NCBI GenBank assembly: GCA_021307315.1
Contig: JAJSPD010000030.1
Span: 537,505 to 601,504, forward strand
Source: Bisporella sp. PMI_857
Lineage: Eukaryota > Ascomycota > Leotiomycetes > Helotiales > Helotiaceae
Length of the DNA: 64,000 nt
Direction: 5' to 3'
Shown: in pieces, positions 24,329-36,420 of the stretch
Position numbering within the stretch: position 1 is the first letter of the stretch
Layout: each line of letters opens with the position of its first letter
Program-made: the position numbers and the translations under genes
The notes under the pieces: generated by a model
What the model was told of the DNA's origin: nothing
Seen by the model: only the letters and a program-made list of their open reading frames with translations
Database searches by the model: none

Positions 24329-26715
24329 TTATTCATTGAGATGTTGGCTACCCATATCAGCAAAATTTCCGACGTTTGAATACCGTACTCCGCCAGCGAT
24401 ATTTTGGTTGCTGTAGCCGATCGAAGAAGTGTCAGGAGCTGGGAACTGTGTTCGGTTGGATGGGAATTCGTCTGCGACGCCGAGCAGGTTGCTAGTGAAA
24501 ATGTTGTTTCGGCGGTTCTCGAAGAAGTTGCCACCATTTGTGCTATGAGTACCCTTTCTTAGTCAGTACCGCCATAGTGGCAACAAACCAAGATCCAAGG
24601 AGAGAATTTCTGGCTCACTTACAGCAAAACCAATGCCATAGTCTGAATAGCCGCCATAGTTGCCCGAATTGCCATACGGGTGATGAATTGGTAAGCCATT
24701 CATGCCTGGAGAAACCCAGTAAGGCGAAGTCATCATATTCTGCTACCAAGTTAGCTCATCTAATTTCTAGTTTCTGCAACGATGCCCAACACTGACGTTA
24801 TATAATCTAGGGTCGCCACCCATCCCAGGGAAGTCAAATAGTTGCATAAGGCTTTGGTTGTTGGCCTCCCTTTGGACAAGTGTTGAAAGGCGGTTTACAT
24901 CGGCAGCACCAGCATTTGGCGTCCTTGGAGATGAGCTAAGTGAGAGATCTAGTAAGACCTAGAATGCATTGGATGTCAGGCTTGCTCACTGATGGAGAGT
25001 TGTGGCATATCAGGGGAAAGGATCAATTTACCCGGTTGCGCTGTCCTTGGCTATTGTGAGTCAATTGAAGTTGACCGTCTCCCGTACTCGCACCACCCTC
25101 ATCCTCAAAAGTTGCAGCATCATCTTCCTCTACATCACCGTCCTCGATATTTTCATAACCATCCGGAACACTGTCAAGTTTTTGAAATAGATCAACACCA
25201 GCCTGATCATTCGCGACTGATGATGCAGCATCGTCGATGATAGAAGACCCGTCAAGTAGTGAGATATCACCCTGTTGGACAACGTCAGAAGGAAACCCCG
25301 GGAGCACGTCTGGGTCGAGTCGCAGAATTACCATCTTCATATGACCTTGTGACGGGTTGTCCTTCTCGGATTCACCACCGCTGCCAGCCTCGCTCGAACG
25401 CCATCTGGATTGAATCTTCTTGCCGTTGCCATTTGATCCCTCCATGGTGGGTTCAAAATCGCTTTCGGAACCTCGATCATACTTTACTATTGCACGAGAG
25501 GCACGACGCTTTGCAATGACACGCTTGACTCGTTCTACGACTGGGGACTTCATTTGGAGGTGACTGTTCAGTGCACGGTCTCGTCGATGACGCGGTGTTG
25601 AAATACTCTTCTGGTGGCTTCTGGATCTCTTATCAGCTTGAGATCTCCTTATGCTTATTGCGTGCCCGTCGCACTTACGTAGCTAACTTTCCTCCATCTC
25701 GGACGTAATTTCCAGAACCTCGAACAATACCTGGGATCGCAAGAGACTTCTTTGGGTGTTCATAAGCCTCAGCCCAAGGAAGGGGTCTATGCAAGTTAGG
25801 GCATGCGCAGCGTACATTGAAATTGGGGGGCAAGGTAGAAACAGATAGATAAACCTACTTTGACGTAGTTGGGTTCTCGCTCTCGAAATCACGAACAAGT
25901 CCACGAACCGATGTATCACCACCTGTAGCCCTTCTACCCAATGGTGGCGGAATCATATGACCTTCGGCAACCAATATATCGCGCATCTTATTGAGGTACT
26001 GTAAGGCCGCCCCACCGCTGCATCCCTATTTCAGGTCAGTCACTCTGCTGATACATGATTTATAATCCAGCTAAAGGGATTCGCTCCGAATAGAACTACT
26101 TACTGGCTCAAGGCGCTGGACGACTTTATCCCAGGGAATCTTTAAACCCTCGTGATGGCATTCATATTGGATGATCAATAAGAGCTTCTCAACCATGCGT
26201 TCCCGGTGCCAATGTACGAGCTTGCGGCCCAGTACGCGCCCATTGGGGTGCACCTCTCCCTGTACGTAACCATGAGCCGCATAATGGTATTATAGTAAAG
26301 GAAGTTGACATACCTCCAACTTAGCTCTAGTCTTCTTAAGTCGAGCTGCAGCCATGGAGCGAGATACGACAGAAGCTTTCTTTTTACTACCCTCGGCCCC
26401 ATTGTAGTCAGAGTCGTCAGGATCGCTGCCCATAGAAGCTGCATAGTCGGAAGATACTGCTCGTCCTTGATACTCGTCATCAGTTCCATACTCATCAATC
26501 AATTGCTCCACCTTTTCTACCGTGAGTGGTTCTAGTGATTTGGGTGTTTTGAGAGACCTCTTCATCCATGGATACCTGAACAGGGGCTTTGTTGCAAGAG
26601 GGACGATGCTTATTTTTAATTGAGACATACTGCCACCTTCTTGCTCCTCAGGCTCGGCCTTGATCGCAGCCTTCGCCTTTCTGGGAGTCTTGGCTTCCTT
26701 CTTGGCTGAACCCAT
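24329..26715 (-). CDS. Uncharacterised nuclear-type protein with Myb-like helical domain
   Basis: There are eight exons: 26715-26314, 26259-26104, 26025-25859, 25786-25679, 25620-25032, 24958-24797, 24739-24623 and 24553-24329 (641 aa). All seven introns are 54-78 bp and keep the frame. The last intron needs an AAAG acceptor at 24554 after a TACTGAC branch site. The N-terminus is Lys/Ala/Glu-rich. Residues about 136-222 form the best-conserved block: LVHWHRERMVEKLLLIIQYE, then LKIPWDKVVQRLEP, then SGGAALQYLNKMRDIL and EGHMIPPPLGRR. This has the helix pattern of the small Myb-like proteins at 34-49 kb. A basic segment (VKRVIAKRRASR) is a likely nuclear signal. The rest is acidic and then Gly/Asn/Tyr-rich and probably disordered. 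Function is unknown; a DNA or chromatin role is inference. Confidence 0.82.
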
Positions 26716-28750
26716 AATATACCTTCATGAAAAGTTGCTTGTTGACTCTGGAAGGCTGTTGGAGAACCTGTGTGGCAGAAATATGTTAGACCGGTTGGCT
26801 TCCTGCTCTGAGACAAGGCCGAAATAAACACTCTGAAGAAAAACCAGAAGAGTGGTGGGGGGAGGCGTGGAGATGCGCGTATTTTCGTATACGTTTGTAT
26901 AGAATGCTTGCTTGACTGAATGTATGGAGCCAACAATGGCCGTGTGATTGGTCTGGCTAGGAACTTGGAAAAGGAGGGCAACGAGCACTAAGAGGGCTTG
27001 ACTGGAGAAGCAATGAATATGCAACAAGCTGCACGGGGAATAGTGTGTGCTTTCCACCCTCAGTAGACTGATCGTTCCATTCATATGAACTCGTTTTTGA
27101 TTCTACACCGGAATGCGGGAGAGCACTATAAGATGCCCACAAACAACACACAGCCCTTGCTATTAATCAACCACTAGCAAGTCAACAAAAGTCGAGCGAG
27201 TCAATGACTAATTAGGAAGGAACGCTGTACCCAATCGAGAAGGGACCGCGAAATATGTTGTACAAGACACATGTGTGTGTGGACTTGAGGCTCGCTGCCC
27301 TTAAATTTGAGGAAGATTCCAATCAAGATTTACTTACTCGGATAGACTAGAGAGTAGACCTAGAAGAACCCTAAGTGCCCTTTCCTTTGAGCAATGGCTG
27401 GAAAGGTAGTTGTAGAAAGGAAAGGATGGTGGCGTAGGGAGCTACGGAGTGCGTGGGAGGCATCTCGGAGCAACGCGAATTTGGTGTTTATAGGCTCTCT
27501 GGAAGAACAATATTTCCGAATATGGAAGTACCAACAAATACACTAAGTGAATTAGCCACACTTCAGGCAATACGAAAGTCACTATGGATTTATTTCCTCT
27601 TTACTTTGGGCCTACTTTACATTCAAAGTTGTGATAAGCAGTGTTTGCCTACTCCTCTACTCCTCTCTGGCAGCCTTAACATTGAAGGAATGTGGAGGCT
27701 CACGTCACCAATTACCAAGATCTGCCGGTATAGCAGTGCAAGGAAGGCTGTGGGACTGGTTCAAGTTTGTTTCATCCATCTTGTGAAAATACGTCAAGCT
27801 CTTTCAGCCCCCTTCGCTAAAACACAGGGCTGGTGTCAGCAAAGTCACGGGATCCACGCTACCAGGAAACAAGATGTTATATAAGTCCTCAGCAGCATGT
27901 ATCAGGGTGTCATTTATATTTTGAGTCTATCATTGGAAGTGATCTTCATGATGCACTCTACATTCAATCTCCCAAGGTGAGAGCGCATTTCAGTCATAGG
28001 CGTGAGTACACAGATAGAGTGAAGGATAATTTAATTTGATGATCTGGAATATATAGGCATCGAAATTCGGACTGTGGTCACTTATAACAACACAAGAATT
28101 GTAGGAGGTGGTGGTGGGCCGAGCTAATACATGTCAATCTGGATCGGGACAGCATGTTTTTTGTTGTGTTCGGGATCTTATAAATAGGATCGGTAAAAGA
28201 TATATGAACTATAAGGAACTCTATTACAAGTAGCGGTAATCGCCAACGGCAAAGAAATTTAAACACTAAGATTTAGGTTGGCTTGTATTTCGGTAAATGC
28301 AAAGCAAATAAGAAAAAAGGCATTAGACTTTGGTGTAAATCTGCAATGAAGTTAACCTCCCCCCTGCCAGCCTCGGTTGTCCTTCTAGTGCATAAATCTC
28401 AGCTTTTGTGTGGCTGGTTTACATGGGAAGATAGAAGAAGTAGAGGACACATAACAAGGAGCCAACATGTGAACAACTCATAAAAGAATCCGAAAGGAAT
28501 CTCTGAGGAGCGTATAAAGGTTCTAGGAAGAACGAAGACTTATATAAGTAGATGGTTATTCTTGAATGAGACCTTTGTGCTTTACTTCGATAGTATTCTT
28601 ACTAGTTACTAAGAGTTACTCTGAGGCATACGTGGTACACTTACTTCCTTCCGTCCACCCAACTACAGCCTTGGTGGTTTTTATATCTTAGGACTACTTA
28701 GTACCGTAACATCAATGAGGTGCAACACCTTACAGGGTATAGTATGTATG
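26716..28750. other. Gene-free region
   Basis: About 2 kb between the start of the eight-exon gene and the transporter 3' end. It should hold the promoter of the former. Only short random frames occur. Confidence 0.5.
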
Positions 28751-30520
28751 TCAGACAGCGCTCTTTGTGGTCTTGCCGCTCAACTCTATATGTGTAGCCT
28801 CTGGTTGAACCATTGCATCATGCTTTCGGCTGATATCGATCTCTTCAAAGGGCTCGGTAGCCATGTCATCACCGAACAAGGCTGCCACTTCTTCCAGAGT
28901 TTTGCCCCTAGTCTCGGGCAACATAAAGTAGAATATGAAAGCAGCCACGGCATTGAAAGATATGTAAACACTATAATATCTACAAGCAGAATGTACGTCA
29001 GCCCTATAATTTCTATAAACGGATAGCCTGCTTACCTCCAACTTATATTCTTGACAGCAACAGGTGTGATTTGCGAGATGACAATGGCAATGACAGCCTT
29101 GCCCCATACTGCAACACTCATACCTTTAGAGCGCAGAAAATGCGGAAATAACTCCGAGGATGCGGCATAGATGAGGTCATTGAAGAAAATAGCAAAGCAT
29201 GTTGAGTAGATGAAAATGAAGGCAATAGCTGCATATCCACCGGATATGTCTGGACTACCGGTTGGGAACTCTGCGCTCAGTGCTATACAGATAGAGAGTG
29301 TGATGCACATAGAAAGTGCACCAACCCCTGAGGTTTGTTATTAGTGTTACCATTTCTAATTCAAACAACCAGCAGGAGACGAAAGATAGGATAAGCGAAG
29401 CATAGTAGACTTACAGAGTGTAGTAGTTCTTCGCCACTTATCAGCTACAAAGAACAAATAAATGACGGTTCCAATGACTCCCATGGTACCGAAGACGCCG
29501 CTAACAAGGAGAGAGGTTTTGCCCTTCACGCCAACGATACCATAGAAGACATTTTGGAAGTTCGAGATGACGGATGTTCCGCTAAGTTGGCTCATAGCCA
29601 CAATGAAGCAGGCAAGTAAGGTACGCTTGAGGTACTGTTTAGAGAAAAGCGCAATTGCTGCTTTGTACCATGGGAGATTTCTGTCGTATACTTCGAAGGA
29701 GATCTGCTCTTGGATTTGAATGAACTCACGGTCCACGAATTCTTGCCCCATATGTCCTTGGAGACGCACCAAGACTGCCAAAGTGTCAGTAGCTGACTCG
29801 GGGATGCCTCTCTAACACTTTTGGGCGCATATACCGGCTTTTGCTTCCTCATATCTTTCTTGCTTGACCACTAGAGGTAAGGCATTAGCGGTTCGCACTA
29901 AAGGGAGTAGGACTAGGATTGACTTACACCACCGAGGAGAGAAAGGGATAAAGTAGCATCCAACAAGCATGACAATTGGAGCAGGTATCTGCATCGCTAA
30001 AGGAATTCGCCATGCTGCATTACCGACAGCATATGAACCCGCGTAGCCCCCCAGTTTGAGGCGAAGAACCCGAGCGAACTCATTAGACCCTGCATACCGA
30101 CCAAAAATGCCCGTTTCTGTGGAGGAGCAATCTCAGCAATATAGACGGGAACAAGCGCAAGCAACATTCCGGAAGAAATTCCAGCAAGCGCGCGGCCGGC
30201 AATGAGCATTCCAATGTTGATTGATCCTGCTTGAATTCCTCCAGCAACGGCTGCTGATACAAGGTTAGTCAGATACTCAAGATTATCTATTATGAACACT
30301 TTACCAAGAATAGCAGCTGATGCAAGACTGTATTTTCTGCTGAGCTTATCAGCGAGATACCCTGATGCAAATGTTCCGACGGCTTGTCCAGCATTGTAAC
30401 CAGACACAAGCGCCCCTTACCCAGTCAGTATCGAAGGTTGTAAATTCGACAAGGACAGACAAACCAGTTAAGGAAGGATTGGAACCATTTCCATGCTGGA
30501 CCAGAAATGAGTTTAATGCC
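28751..30520 (-). pseudogene. Sugar transporter of the major facilitator superfamily, 5'-truncated and frameshifted
   Basis: Exonic segments are about 30520-30464, 30415-30305, 30253-29928, 29870-29835, 29774-29415, 29327-29036 and 28979-28751. They encode sugar-porter motifs: SGYNAGQAVGTFASGYLADK with the loop 2-3 signature LADKLSRKY, GRALAGISSGM, PVYIAEIAPPQKR, and a final PETRGKTLEE. Two defects are seen. First, homology stops near 30.5 kb, so the N-terminal tail and first membrane helix are missing and no in-frame ATG exists. Second, the run of six G (minus strand) at 30047-30052 is one base short for the frame to pass from FFASNW to GYAGSYAVGNAAW. An apparent stop near 29.8 kb is explained by a 60-bp intron and is not a defect. 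It faces the truncated rhamnosidase, so the pair was probably a rhamnose-uptake and rhamnose-release unit. Confidence 0.8.
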
Positions 30521-32353
30521 GATGGTTGGACTGCTGTGACTACCTCCTCGCTTTCGGAGATTGCAATCACACTAGCACCGTCAGACGCACCGCCAATGCG
30601 ACGTATTCATGAAGTAAATGCAGTGTCGATTTCCAAGAGCCCCACAGGTAAGGTGTTGGTAGATTTCGGTCAGAACCTAGTGGGCTGGCTTCGCGTCCAG
30701 GTTCAGGGACCAGAAGGTCACAATATCACCTTCCAGCATGTTGAAGTTCTTGAGTATGGTGAAGCTGGTATTCGACCTCTTTGGGGTGCCAATGCAATGG
30801 ATACTCTAATCCTGAGTTCACAGCTTGAAGAGTGGGAACCAAAATTTACATACCACGGTTTTCGATATGTCGAAGTCACTGGTTGGCCTAGCAATGGAGG
30901 CGTGCCCACGTTGGAAGCAATCACGGCCATTGTCATTCATACCGATATGGAGAGGACTGGATACTTTGAGTGCTCAGAGCCGTTACTTAACAGGTTGCAT
31001 GGGAATATTGTTTGGTCAATGCGGAGTAATTTCCTTAGCATTCCAACCGATTGTCCTCAACGTGGCGAGAGGCTAGGCTGGACGGGAGACATTCAAGCGT
31101 TTGGGCCCACCGCAACGTACCTATACCGCACTGTTGGATTTCTCAAAGGCTGGCTCAAGGACCTCTCCTCTGAGCAACATGAAAATGGAGGCGCAGTGCC
31201 GCCACTTGTGGTTCCAGATGTCCTATATAATATCCCTAGATTTCAATCCAGAGCCAAAAAGGCACAAGCCGTCTGGGGAGACGTTGCAATATCGTTACCG
31301 TGGACTTTGTACACAGTATCTGGAGATGCAAATATCCTTTCTCAGCAATATCGAAGTATGCAAAGCTGGATCGACCGAGGAATCCCTAGGAAGCCAAACA
31401 ATCTTTGGGACACAAGCAATCATCCCCAACTTGCGGACTGGCTTGATCCAAGCGCCCCCCCTGATGACCCTGGGAATGGTCTTACAGATGGAGAGTTCGT
31501 AGCGAATGCATTCTTGATTGGTATGACCAATCTCATGGCCAAGATAAGTGCCATCTTGGGCAGCTCCGCGGACTCCACGCGGTACACCGCAGCAGGGGCA
31601 ACAATGAGGGAAGAATTTCAATCAGAGTACATCACGCCTAGGGGAAGAGTAGTTGGTGACACACAAATGGCACTTGCTCTCGCCATCTACTTTGCGCTTT
31701 TCGCATCAACCGAACAACAACAGCATGCTGGTGAAAGGCTTGTGAATGTCATCCGCAGCAAGTCTCGCTTTAAGATCGCGACTGGCTTTGCAGGCACTCC
31801 AGTCATAGGTCATGCTCTGACCACGGTTGGGCAAACGCAAATATTTTACCGGATGCTACTACATCGCAAGAATCCATCGTGGCTGTACCCAGTTATGATG
31901 GGTGCGACAACAGTGTGGGAACGTTGGGACAGCATGCTGCCCGATGGGAGCATCAACCCTGGCATGATGACCTCCTTTAACCACTATGCACTCGGTTCTA
32001 TTGCTGACTGGATGCACAAAGTCATTGGTGGTTTGTCTGCGGCTGAACCTGGGTGGAGGAAAGTGCGAGTAGCACCAATTCCTGGTGGGCTCCTCACAAG
32101 CGCCAAGACGAGTTTCAGTAGCCTATATGGACTTATATCATCAGAGTGGAATATTGATGGAGACGAATTTACGCTTCAGGTGAAGGTTCCACCAAATGCT
32201 TCGGCAACTGTACGGCTTCCTACCATCACCGCACTACGGGAGGTTGGCTCAGGGACCCATATCTTTCGTTGCCTGTACAAAAGGCCAGAGTGGCCACCGA
32301 AACCAAATTATGGGGCGTTCTATAGAAATGTTGGAGATGACGATGACCTTTAA
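30365..32353 (+). CDS. Alpha-L-rhamnosidase (GH78), 5'-truncated
   Basis: One uninterrupted frame of 662 codons. Family homology begins only near 30.5 kb (EFNADGWTAV); residues before that are read from the antisense strand of the transporter exon. About 250 N-terminal residues, including the first beta-sandwich modules, are absent compared with usual fungal GH78 enzymes of about 850-900 aa. The catalytic (alpha/alpha)6 barrel is complete, with TDCPQRGERLGWTGDIQAFG carrying the acidic catalytic region, TVWERWDSMLPDGS, and MTSFNHYALGSIADWMH. The C-terminal beta domain follows. No signal peptide is present. The family removes terminal L-rhamnose from glycosides. Whether the stump is expressed or active is doubtful, because its promoter and N-terminus are lost. 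It could be called a pseudogene. Confidence 0.8.
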   Translation: MQMFRRLVQHCNQTQAPLTQSVSKVVNSTRTDKPVKEGLEPFPCWTRNEFNADGWTAVTTSSLSEIAITLAPSDAPPMRRIHEVNAVSISKSPTGKVLVDFGQNLVGWLRVQVQGPEGHNITFQHVEVLEYGEAGIRPLWGANAMDTLILSSQLEEWEPKFTYHGFRYVEVTGWPSNGGVPTLEAITAIVIHTDMERTGYFECSEPLLNRLHGNIVWSMRSNFLSIPTDCPQRGERLGWTGDIQAFGPTATYLYRTVGFLKGWLKDLSSEQHENGGAVPPLVVPDVLYNIPRFQSRAKKAQAVWGDVAISLPWTLYTVSGDANILSQQYRSMQSWIDRGIPRKPNNLWDTSNHPQLADWLDPSAPPDDPGNGLTDGEFVANAFLIGMTNLMAKISAILGSSADSTRYTAAGATMREEFQSEYITPRGRVVGDTQMALALAIYFALFASTEQQQHAGERLVNVIRSKSRFKIATGFAGTPVIGHALTTVGQTQIFYRMLLHRKNPSWLYPVMMGATTVWERWDSMLPDGSINPGMMTSFNHYALGSIADWMHKVIGGLSAAEPGWRKVRVAPIPGGLLTSAKTSFSSLYGLISSEWNIDGDEFTLQVKVPPNASATVRLPTITALREVGSGTHIFRCLYKRPEWPPKPNYGAFYRNVGDDDDL

Positions 32354-33950
32354 ACAATAGAAACGGATGTTTAATGTGCTACAGTTGAAGCTTAGGACTC
32401 TTTGAATGCTATCCTGGCGCGGGAAAGGTCCGTCCCTCTCGGCCAGTATTAGCTCCGTGATTCTTGCGTGTATCCCAGGCACTCGCCTCTCTGTCCCCCT
32501 TCCTTTATAGCATGGTTGCGTCGTCCTACATACCATTAAAGTAGTGAAGCTCGTACGCCAGCTCTAGTCTTTTGAACTGAACTTAAGCGGAAATTGGATT
32601 CTGTATTTCGAGTTTGACATAGAGTATTGCATATTCCTTAAGAGCTTTTAGAATTTGATTCCGGTCATTAGAGTCAAGCACGTCCTAGAAAATCTTTTCT
32701 CCGAGAAAGAGCGATTCGGTTGAAGAGTAAGCATTGTGCGCCGAGAGTAGGTGACCGTAGATACAAGATCTAGTGTCGATGTTATAATCGAGAATGGGAA
32801 TCCGCATGTGGACTGATGAGTAAGTCCTTTTGAAATAAATTCGAAAGCGATCAAGAGGGTTGAGCGATAGGCTAAGTCCCCCTTTCCACAAGACAGAGTT
32901 CAGGTAGTGACGTGTCCAAGTTCGGGACAGCCATGTGAATACTAGACCCCGCCAAACGGTGGGAATCTTTAGTGAAACATCACAACGTTCATTTTGGAAA
33001 CTGCTCAGCAGCGTTAGCGCAAAGCCATAGCGTTATCTGTTACTTTAATTAGAATGCCTCAGAAGCAGCTGCAATCACCCGGAATCCCATCGTATAAGGA
33101 TCACCAGCTAGTTATGGCCATGTCTACGCAGAGCTAGGCATGAGTTCAGAACAGTAATTTATCAGGTGGTTAAATTCTTTGCATGGGGGCATGGATGATC
33201 AGATAAGACTTAGAGAAGGAATGAAGAACTTGGGTCTAGGAGGTCAACTAGAATTAGACTTCGTGTCACAAGTGAGTTGCCCAGTCCATATATCATTCTG
33301 GCGGTGGTGATTAATTTGTGAGATTTCTGGCACGAACAACGTTCAATTTAATTGCGAAAGTTTGTAGATACGATCTAACCTTTTTACTTTTACTGAAGGA
33401 GTGGTAAATCCTAATAGCAGCTGAACTCAACCCAACATCAATCCTTCTTTAATTGTTGTAGTGGACTTGCTACTGCACGACGCCTCGTTACCATAGGTAA
33501 TAAAGTCCTTTTTTATTCTAGTGCTATACCCAATTCGAATTCGAATTGCCTTTGAGTGGAGCTATTTTCGACCTTGCTCATTTAGTGATACTCTCCTCTT
33601 GTTGTAATGCTAACTCATTTTAAGAAGCTTGAGCTTTTTAGTTATGAATATAAAGCCTTTCCGTATATCATTAATATTTGCACCAATAGCTCTCTAAGTG
33701 TTTGCCCCCCCCCCATAATAATAATTGAAAAATAAGTCTCATTAACATTAATTTAAAATCTAATTTTAATGAGGGTTTTGTAAATTATTTCGAAGAGTCA
33801 TTGTAACTTATTTAAAACCTCTATAGAACTATATTTAGATCATTAGACCTGGTCCATCCAACATCATAGCCCGGATTCATATTCGAAATACCCGAAACCA
33901 AGAAGAGAAATCCTCGTTTACATCATACAACTCATACTGATATCCTTCGC
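32354..33950. other. AT-rich gene-free region
   Basis: About 1.6 kb with no supported gene. It contains a perfect 18-bp palindrome (33531-33548), a run of nine C at 33705-33713, and very TA-rich DNA at 33.4-33.9 kb. This could be decayed, RIP-altered repeat sequence, but no element can be named. Confidence 0.5.
33531..33548. repeat. Perfect 18-bp palindrome
   Basis: CAATTCGAATTCGAATTG equals its own reverse complement. It lies in AT-rich intergenic DNA between the rhamnosidase and the Myb-like array. No function is assigned. Confidence 0.9.
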
Positions 33951-34797
33951 CTACTCAACGATAACTGGGCATTCTGACCCCCCTGAGTTATTCGCTGAAA
34001 TTTGACATGGGCCAGGTTTATATTGGAGGTTTTGGGTACTTCTTGGAATGGAGCCCGTGCTACCGCGCATGCCATCATCCATATCGCCAGAAGTAATATA
34101 GGAACCAGCACCAGAGAGCTTGAAGACAGATGAAGACTCCAGGCCGTATGCTCCACCGATCCGAGTTTCAGCGATTCCAATTCCATATCCTGACGGTCCA
34201 CAATAGTCACTGCCATTGTACTCCGGCTCACTCCCACTACCATACTGCGCGTTGAAAGAAGGCTCATAGTATTGCATCAGGCTGGTGGCATCGTCGGTTG
34301 TAAGCTGATGACCTTCCTCTTCCTTGACTCGGAGGAACTCCTTTTCTGTGGCTGGGTCAGGTTTGACTGCGTTGGCGCTGAAGCTCTCGGCATCGTCTGC
34401 AATGGTATTATCTTCGGCAAAAGCATCTGTTTTACGTTTCTTGGATAAGTTGCAACCAGACTCGCGGCGCTCGATCTTAGGAACCCGGGATGTGGAAGAT
34501 GGCTTGGTGGTCGTAGAATTAGATCCGATGCCGTGGGCTCTCATCATACGCTCATAACGTTTCGCCCTGTAGATCTATTAGAATAAATGGATCTTCTTTA
34601 ACTTGGAAACGACGATACTTACGCTGCGCCTTTGCTGACGATCTTGCACTCTTGGGCAACTTGACCGAAGTCAACCTAAAAGATCGGGTCAATGGCAACT
34701 CAAGACTAGTAATCTCGAACCGTACCTTGCCATTGTTGCTGTACCGAATGCAGCTAATGAGGAACTTGAATTGCTCTTCGTTGGAGGCGGGAGCCAT
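33951..34797 (-). CDS. Small Myb-like domain protein (array member A)
   Basis: The exons are 34797-34726, 34675-34623 and 34566-33951, giving 246 aa. Introns are 50 and 56 bp. The N-terminal 50 residues form a three-helix Myb/SANT-like unit: EEQFKFLISCIRY, VDFGQVAQECKI, then KGAAAKRYERMMRAHGI. A phase-0 intron separates helix 1 from helix 2. The remaining 200 residues are low complexity, with a basic stretch LSKKRKTD (possible nuclear signal), acidic KEEEGHQL, and a Gly/Ser/Tyr-rich tail. This domain type resembles the fungal Myb-like DNA-binding families known from Pezizomycotina. It is the last gene of a four-gene tandem array on the minus strand. DNA binding is inferred and the biological role is unknown. 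Confidence 0.85.
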
Positions 34798-35628
34798 GAT
34801 GACGTTCGTAGAGGTGCAGAAGTGCGAAGAAAGTACAGCTTGATTGAATACGAATAGTAGGCGGAGTCTGGGTCTGCAAGACTGAAATAGAATTCTCCGA
34901 GATGTCGAGTGACCAAGGCCTGTTGTTGATAACAGGAGGAACTACTAAACCCTTAAACGTTGGTGACGGACTAATTGTGATACCAAAAGTTGCAAAAATG
35001 GTGGCTACGTGTGATGACAAGAGGACTACTGGTAGGAGTGGACAGTATCTTCACTTTAAGAAAGACAGGTCCTTCCAAGGCCGAAAATTACCAGACTTGT
35101 CATTTAGAGTCGCTTTGCAGCTATCAAGCTGTTTGAGGCATTTGCTTTATTTAAGATGTAAGCCCAAAATCAGGCATTCCGCTTGCAAATATTTTCAGAG
35201 AGACAAGAACACATGGAAAGTCACATCAAACCTCACAAATAGTTTATTATTTAGTCCATTGCATATCATAATTGCATTGTTGAGCTCACTTCGTGCAGGC
35301 AAACACTGATTATCGTTTTTTTCTCCACTAATGCTGACATCCGATACCTAAAAAGACGGCCTTCAGGTTGCCTTCACAACTCACAGCCACCTGTGATCTA
35401 AACTTGCCATCAGCATTGTCTGGAAAAAACTTCACCTTTTTACAAAAAGGAATTGCGCTCACAAACCTACCTCATCCATCAATGGTATCACTGTGCCATA
35501 AGCAGTATTGAATTCTGTAACAGAAAGGGAAATTTGGAAATCTAAGCACCTATTGTATTCAAGTTAGTGGTTATTCTTACATGTTGACACAAGAAACTGC
35601 CAACTTGCAACTTATGACTTGCTCAGAA
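34798..35628. other. Spacer within Myb-like array (A-B)
   Basis: 831 bp. It should contain the promoter of member A. No coding frame is supported. Confidence 0.5.
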
Positions 35629-36420
35629 TCAAGCGTTATCAATGTTATGCTTGAGCTTCCAAGCACGCCATTCTTCTAGAGATATTCCACGCTCTTCAGC
35701 CTCCTTCCTTTCATCATCCGAAGTATAGTTCGAAATTGCCTCATCGTAGAAAGAAACAATTGATTCGGCCTTGCCATCAATACCATGGGCAGGAGAATGA
35801 GGGGAGGTGGTTGAGTCGGCTTTGCCGTCAATGCCTTCAACGGAAGATTGAGTGGCGGGAATTTCGACCATAGGTTCCTTAATGGAAGTTGTAGGGGGTT
35901 GATTAGGAGTGAGAGACTTGCCATAATTATTCTCATCGTCGCCGTTATCGAGAGCAAGCAAATTTTCATCCTCAGGCTCTTCCTTCTTCAAGGCTGTTTT
36001 GGCCTTCTTCTTGCCGTTGTACTTGGCCTTTGGTGGCCTACTATTTGCTGCCTTCTTTGGAGCTGCGTTCTTGCCGACAGCCTTCTTCACGGCTTTTGTG
36101 GGCTTTTTCGAAGGTCCACCAGTATCGCCTTCGCCGTTATCACTATCACCACCTACGGCAGCGCCGGTACCAGAATGTCCTTTGATCTTCTGGAGGAGCT
36201 TCTTGCAGCTGGTGCGCGCGTTGCGGGCATATTTGATACCCAAACGCTCGGCCAACTTATCATAATCAATCTACATCGTCTTGTAAGTTCACTTGCCTAA
36301 GCAGATTCTCTCGGTGAGAATATAGGAACATACCTGAGGTGCATCACCCATCAAAGAGAAGATAGTAGCTAGCATCTGAGTCTCCTTGGGAGTTAGTGCG
36401 GTGGAGGATTCGGACGACAT
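35629..36420 (-). CDS. Small Myb-like domain protein with H1-like basic middle region (array member B)
   Basis: The exons are 36420-36334 and 36270-35629, giving 242 aa, with one 63-bp intron (GTATGT/GTAG). The domain spans about residues 10-60: PKETQMLATIFSLMGDAPQ, IDYDKLAERLGI, then ARTSCKKLLQKIKGH. The intron is phase 0 at the same helix 1/helix 2 boundary as in members A, D and F. The middle is rich in Lys, Ala and Pro (KKPTKAVKKAVGKNAAPKK, KAKYNGKKKAKTALKKEE), much like linker-histone tails. The end is acidic. Nuclear, DNA-associated function is inferred from composition. It is not a canonical histone H1, because the winged-helix globular domain is absent. Confidence 0.85.

Noticed and set aside
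29775..29834. Apparent in-frame stop in the sugar transporter
   Set aside because: It lies inside a 60-bp intron (GTATAT donor, TACTGAC branch, GGCAG acceptor). Splicing joins EEAKA to VLVRLQGHMG, as expected for the family, so it is not a defect.
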